A stretch of 64,000 nt of DNA, from assembly GCA_045639125.1 (NCBI GenBank), contig JAZUCL010000021.1, positions 1-64,000 of the forward strand. The letters run 5' to 3'. Of this stretch, positions 60,247-64,000 are shown piece after piece. The stretch comes from JAZUCL01 sp045639125 (lineage in GTDB: Bacteria > Bacillota > Clostridia > Oscillospirales > QAMX01). The notes under the pieces are model-generated. The model saw only the letters and a program-made list of their open reading frames with translations. It did not search any database and was not told where the DNA came from. Both the position numbers and the translations under genes were made by a program. Each line of letters opens with the position of its first letter. Within the stretch, counting starts at the first letter, position 1.

Positions 60247-61779
60247 ATGCACTATCAGTCGCAATTTATGGGTAAGTTCAAGGAGTCCTTGTCTGCGGTA
60301 CTTCCCATTACTGCAATTGTCTTGCTTCTAAGTATATTTATGGTTCCTCTCGATGTTGGAGCGAGCATGATGTTCTTTGTAGGGGCCGCAATGCTCATTG
60401 TAGGTATGGCATTATTCCAACTTGGTGTTGATATGTCCATGAGCCCCATGGGCGAGGGTATCGGTGTACAGTTGAGCAAGACAAAAAAACGTACAATAAT
60501 TGCAGCAGTCAGTTTACTCATTGGTATTGTGGTTACAGTGGCGGAGCCGGATTTGCAGGTTTTAGCAAATCAAGTACCGTCTATACCCAACGCTACGCTT
60601 ATTTGGACTGTTGGTATCGGTGTAGGTCTTTTTTTGGCAGTTGCCGTTTTACGTATTATTCTTAAAATCGACTTGTCAAAAATACTTATGATACTTTATG
60701 CAAGTGTAATTGCCATTTCGTTTTTCATTCCAAAAGAGTTTATTGCCGTTGCTTTTGACTCCGGTGGAGTGACGACTGGACCTGTTACGGTACCATTTAT
60801 AATGGCTCTCGGTGTCGGTATTTCTTCTATTCGTGCCGACAAAGATGCGTCAAGTGATAGTTTCGGACTTGTAGCGTTGTCAAGTGTAGGACCAATTCTT
60901 GCTGTACTTTTACTTGGTTGTATATTTGCACCTCAGGCAGGTGAGTACAATGCAGCACTTATTGCATCTGTCAATACGATGCAGGACGTTGCCATTGCAT
61001 TTGGACGTCAATTTCCCCATTACGCAAAAGAGGTATTTATCTCTATTACTCCTATTATTGTTTTGTTTTTTATATTTCAGGCTATCAGTCACAGATATAA
61101 ACGTCGTCAGAAACTTCGTATTTTAATTGGTTTTGTGTATACTTATTTGGGACTTGTGTTCTTTCTGTGCGGTGTAAATGTTGGTTTTGCCCCTGTTGGT
61201 ACACTTCTTGGACGTGACTTAGCAGGTACGGCTCAACAGTGGCTACTCATTCCTATTGGAATGTTGATTGGTTATTTCATCGTCAAGGCAGAACCGGCAA
61301 TACAGGTTCTCAATCAGCAAATTCAATCGGTTACAAATGGTACTATATCTGCTAAATCTATGAACTTGTGTTTATCCATCGGCGTTTCTGTAAGTGTCGG
61401 TTTGGCGATGACCCGTATCTTGTTCCAAATCCCACTCCAATGGATTATTATTCCCGGATATATTATAGCACTTATTATGTCGAGGTTTGTGCCAAAAATT
61501 TTCGTAGGTATTGCATTCGATTCAGGTGGAGTTGCAAGCGGACCTATGACATCTACATTCCTTCTTCCTCTTTGTATAGGAACTTGTGAAATGCTTGGCG
61601 GTAACATTATGATTGATGCCTTTGGAGTTGTCGCACTCGTTGCACTTACCCCCTTAATTGCAATTCAAATCATGGGACTTAGATACCAGTATAAACTCAA
61701 TAAACTTGAATCTATGACAATTTCTGACGATCTTCTTCCGGAAGATAGCGATGCAATTGTCGAACTTGATGATGAATAA
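60247..61779 (+). CDS. DUF1538 polytopic membrane protein
   Basis: 510 residues and about 12 membrane segments. Two similar halves are visible: EPDLQVLANQVPS near 100 against EPAIQVLNQQIQS near 349, and AFDSGGVTTGPVTVPF near 170 against AFDSGGVASGPMTSTF near 424. This inverted or tandem repeat is typical of secondary transporters. The DUF1538 family is uncharacterised. The gene is followed 48 bases later by a PII-like gene, which suggests nucleotide- or ligand-gated transport. SD spacing to the ATG is long (11 bases). Confidence 0.85.
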   Translation: MHYQSQFMGKFKESLSAVLPITAIVLLLSIFMVPLDVGASMMFFVGAAMLIVGMALFQLGVDMSMSPMGEGIGVQLSKTKKRTIIAAVSLLIGIVVTVAEPDLQVLANQVPSIPNATLIWTVGIGVGLFLAVAVLRIILKIDLSKILMILYASVIAISFFIPKEFIAVAFDSGGVTTGPVTVPFIMALGVGISSIRADKDASSDSFGLVALSSVGPILAVLLLGCIFAPQAGEYNAALIASVNTMQDVAIAFGRQFPHYAKEVFISITPIIVLFFIFQAISHRYKRRQKLRILIGFVYTYLGLVFFLCGVNVGFAPVGTLLGRDLAGTAQQWLLIPIGMLIGYFIVKAEPAIQVLNQQIQSVTNGTISAKSMNLCLSIGVSVSVGLAMTRILFQIPLQWIIIPGYIIALIMSRFVPKIFVGIAFDSGGVASGPMTSTFLLPLCIGTCEMLGGNIMIDAFGVVALVALTPLIAIQIMGLRYQYKLNKLESMTISDDLLPEDSDAIVELDDE

Positions 61780-61827
61780 ATTGTTTAATACAATTAATTC
61801 TTAAAGTACTATTCCCCAAGAGGTGAT

Positions 61828-62529
61828 ATGTATATGACTCTACATGAGAAACATTCTGCGTACCGAGTGTTGGTACTTATAGTAAACCCTAAGTTGTCGG
61901 CACGTGCAACGGAAATATTTAAGGAAAACGATGTACCGATGTATTATATGCTTCACGGATATGGTACAGTATCCAGTGAAATGATGGATATTCTTGGTAT
62001 GGTGAGTGCTGAGAAACATATTCTAATCGGTGTACTGCCAAAAGGCTTTGCCGATGAAATGATGCGTATGCTTCGCAGAGAATTAAAATTAGGAATTCCT
62101 AACAGCGGTATTGTATTTTCCTTTAGTGTATCGGGAGCAAATGCTCTTATATTGCGTATGCTTCAATCGTTGGAGGGTGACGAAAATCTTGGTGAAAGAA
62201 AGGGTGAAACTACTGTGTCGGATATGAAATATACAATGATTGCTGCTATTGTAAATCAGGGCTACAGTGATAATGTTATGGACGCTGCACGAGCAGTAGG
62301 AGCGACCGGCGGTACAGTGATTCGTAGCCGTTGTATTGGCGATAGTGCGGTTGTGTGGGGGCTGAGTGTTCAAGAGGAACGTGACATCGTTTTGATTATT
62401 ACACCCACTGAAAAGAAACTTGCCATTATGCAAGCAATCGGTGAAAAGTGCGGAGTACACAGCGAAACAAAGGGAATAGTTATATCTGTGCCTCTTGAAA
62501 ATGTGCTCGGACTTGATGAGTTTAACTAA
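61828..62529 (+). CDS. Tandem PII-like signalling protein paired with DUF1538
   Basis: 233 residues made of two ferredoxin-like halves, each of the PII/GlnB size of about 105-110. The first half starts RVLVLIVNPKLSARATEIFKEN and the second KYTMIAAIVNQGYSDNVMDAARAVGATGGTVI; the second keeps the GATGGTV turn typical of PII T-loop regions. PII proteins bind ATP/ADP and 2-oxoglutarate and gate transporters, as GlnK does for AmtB. Here the partner is presumably the DUF1538 protein. The ligand is not readable from sequence. Confidence 0.8.
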   Translation: MYMTLHEKHSAYRVLVLIVNPKLSARATEIFKENDVPMYYMLHGYGTVSSEMMDILGMVSAEKHILIGVLPKGFADEMMRMLRRELKLGIPNSGIVFSFSVSGANALILRMLQSLEGDENLGERKGETTVSDMKYTMIAAIVNQGYSDNVMDAARAVGATGGTVIRSRCIGDSAVVWGLSVQEERDIVLIITPTEKKLAIMQAIGEKCGVHSETKGIVISVPLENVLGLDEFN

Positions 62530-62604
62530 TTGTATGAACCTTGATATATGTTTAAGGCTCATATTCAAGTATAATGCTTTTTAATTTTGATTAGAGGTAA
62601 AAGT

Positions 62605-64000
62605 ATGATTAGAACTTTAGCAAGCCACATTAAACAGTATATGAAAGCCACTGTGCTTACACCGATTTGTATGGTGCTTGAAGTGGTTATGGAAGTTATC
62701 ATTCCGCTACTTATGGCCGACCTTGTTGACTATGGAATTGATGCAGGCAATATGCCTGTAATTTTGAAAATGGGTGTGGCACTTCTTGGTTCTGCATTAC
62801 TATCCTTGTGCTTTGGTGTACTTGGCGGACGATTTGCCGCCACTGCATCGGCAGGATTTGCTAAGAATCTCAGACAGGCAATGTTTTATAACGTACAGAG
62901 TTTTTCATTTTCAAACATTGATAAGTTCTCAACTGCAAGCATCATTACAAGACTTACAACTGACGTTACAAACGTACAGATGGCGTTTCAAATGATGATT
63001 CGCATGGCGTTTCGTGGTCCTATAATGATGGTGTTTTCACTTATTGTTGCATTTCGTGTAAATGCAACGCTATCTCTTATATTTCTTGGGGCAATACCGA
63101 TTCTTGCTCTCGGTTTATATGTGATTATACGCTTTGCACACCCGACATTTATAGGTATCTTTAAGACTTTCGATAAACTCAACGGTACTGTTGAGGAAAA
63201 TCTTGCAGGTATTCGTGTTGTGAAGGCATTTAACAGAGAAAACTACGAGATTGGGAAATTTCAAAGCATTTCAGAAACCATTAGAAATGGATTTATAAAG
63301 GCTGAAAAACTTCTTGCGTGTAATATGCCTATGATGCAGTTTGCCATGTATACTTGTACCCTTTTAATATCGTGGTTCGGTGCTCGTATGATAGTGGCAA
63401 GTGGTGGTAATCCAGAACTTGGCATGACGACAGGTCAACTTATGAGCCTTTTGACATACTCTATGCAGATTTTGTCAAGCCTCATGTCTCTTTCCATGAT
63501 TTTTGTTATGCTGACTATGTCAAAAGCATCAGGCGAGCGTATCGTGGAACTTTTAAGTGAAAAGAGCGATATTGTAAACCCTCAAAATCCTGTGATGAAT
63601 GTTAAAAACGGTGAGATATGTTTTGACCACGTGGATTTTTCTTATGGTCGACAAGATGGGAAACTCTGTTTGTCTGATATAAATCTTCGTATCAAGTCAG
63701 GTGAAACGGTAGGTGTTCTCGGTGCGACAGGCTCGGCAAAGTCAAGTCTTGTACAACTGATACCTCGTCTTTATGATGTCAAGGGCGGTAGTGTATCAGT
63801 TGGTGGCGTGGACGTGCGAGAATATGATTTAGACACACTTCGAAACTGTGTTGCAATGGTTTTGCAAAAGAATGTGTTGTTTTCAGGTACAATAAAAGAA
63901 AATCTTCGTTGGGGCAACGAGCACGCCACCGACGAGGAAATACGTGAGGCGTGCCGTCTTGCACAGGCATCTGAATTTATAGAAAGTTTTCCCGATAGAT
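62605..64000 (+). CDS. ABC transporter ATP-binding/permease protein (exporter type), 3' end outside the window
   Basis: At least 465 residues, open to the window end. About six membrane helices (MIRTLASHIKQYMKATVLTP, then LIPLLMADLV-like segments) are followed by an ATPase with Walker A LGATGSAKSSLVQLIPRL near residue 374 and a Q-loop MVLQKN. Such half-transporters form homo- or heterodimers of the MsbA/LmrA type. The substrate is unknown. RBS GAGGTAAAAGT precedes the ATG. A partner gene may follow beyond 64000. Confidence 0.9.
   Translation, partial: MIRTLASHIKQYMKATVLTPICMVLEVVMEVIIPLLMADLVDYGIDAGNMPVILKMGVALLGSALLSLCFGVLGGRFAATASAGFAKNLRQAMFYNVQSFSFSNIDKFSTASIITRLTTDVTNVQMAFQMMIRMAFRGPIMMVFSLIVAFRVNATLSLIFLGAIPILALGLYVIIRFAHPTFIGIFKTFDKLNGTVEENLAGIRVVKAFNRENYEIGKFQSISETIRNGFIKAEKLLACNMPMMQFAMYTCTLLISWFGARMIVASGGNPELGMTTGQLMSLLTYSMQILSSLMSLSMIFVMLTMSKASGERIVELLSEKSDIVNPQNPVMNVKNGEICFDHVDFSYGRQDGKLCLSDINLRIKSGETVGVLGATGSAKSSLVQLIPRLYDVKGGSVSVGGVDVREYDLDTLRNCVAMVLQKNVLFSGTIKENLRWGNEHATDEEIREACRLAQASEFIESFPDR

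Noticed and set aside
1..64000. CRISPR array or cas genes
   Set aside because: No regularly spaced direct repeats of 24-40 bases with unique spacers and no Cas proteins were seen.

Overview
The window looks like the chromosome of a low-GC, endospore-forming member of the Clostridia (Firmicutes), probably a gut or rumen relative of the Ruminococcaceae/Oscillospiraceae. Support: AT-rich DNA with strong Shine-Dalgarno sites and sigma-A promoters, a T-box leader, the sporulation genes ylbJ, yqfC, yqfD and a SpoVD-like PBP, AddAB instead of RecBCD, GTP-type PEP carboxykinase, and frequent GTG/TTG starts. The family-level placement is inference.

Layout. 1-2.9 kb: an accessory end with an IS200-type element, a ribbon-helix-helix protein, a SLOG protein and an HNH nuclease, next to an intact tRNA-Ser(CGA) and the orphaned 5' half of a second tRNA-Ser(CGA). 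3.1-6.1 kb: a two-subunit cobalamin-dependent methionine synthase. 6.3-9.0 kb: a T-box leader whose specifier reads as ATC (isoleucine), controlling an unusual HTH-cupin-acyl-CoA synthetase fusion. 9.1-14.5 kb: a sugar-type cluster (AraC regulator, isomerase/epimerase, Gfo/Idh/MocA oxidoreductase, a dead second oxidoreductase, a metallophosphoesterase, an SGNH hydrolase). 14.9-19.6 kb: a degenerate and an intact tRNA-Leu, then low-density accessory genes (membrane protein, Fic protein, truncated SIR2-like protein, a 53-residue GADGPT mini membrane protein). 19.7-26.7 kb: addA-addB. 26.9-32.3 kb: an SLH-domain secreted protein, RNase P RNA, pckG, a small Cys-rich protein and ylbJ. 32.4-39.5 kb: the operon yqfC-yqfD-phoH-ybeY-era-recO-mutS2. 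39.6-43.7 kb: an HPr-like protein with Tyr at position 15, then uvrC-rsmD-coaD and a coiled-coil protein. 43.8-58.2 kb: the division and cell-wall (dcw) cluster mraZ-rsmH-ftsL-PBP-murE-murF-mraY-ftsW-murG-murA-ftsQ-ftsZ. 58.2-64 kb: a family 4 uracil-DNA glycosylase, small membrane genes, a DUF1538 membrane protein paired with a tandem PII-like protein, and the start of an ABC exporter cut by the window end.

How the genes work together. The 44-58 kb block makes and polymerises lipid II and builds the Z ring. It lacks murD, murC, murB and ftsA, and its FtsZ has an atypical C-terminal tail. The 32-43 kb block combines sporulation (yqfC/yqfD), ribosome maturation (ybeY, era, rsmD) and DNA repair (recO, mutS2, uvrC). 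The most unusual unit is the isoleucine-type T-box in front of the acyl-CoA synthetase. I read it as a possible salvage route in which a short or branched acid is activated to its CoA ester and reductively carboxylated towards isoleucine when charged tRNA-Ile is scarce. Other points for follow-up are the DUF1538/PII pair, the Tyr15 HPr, the GADGPT mini-protein, the tRNA-Ser junction and a hairpin that covers the murA ribosome binding site.
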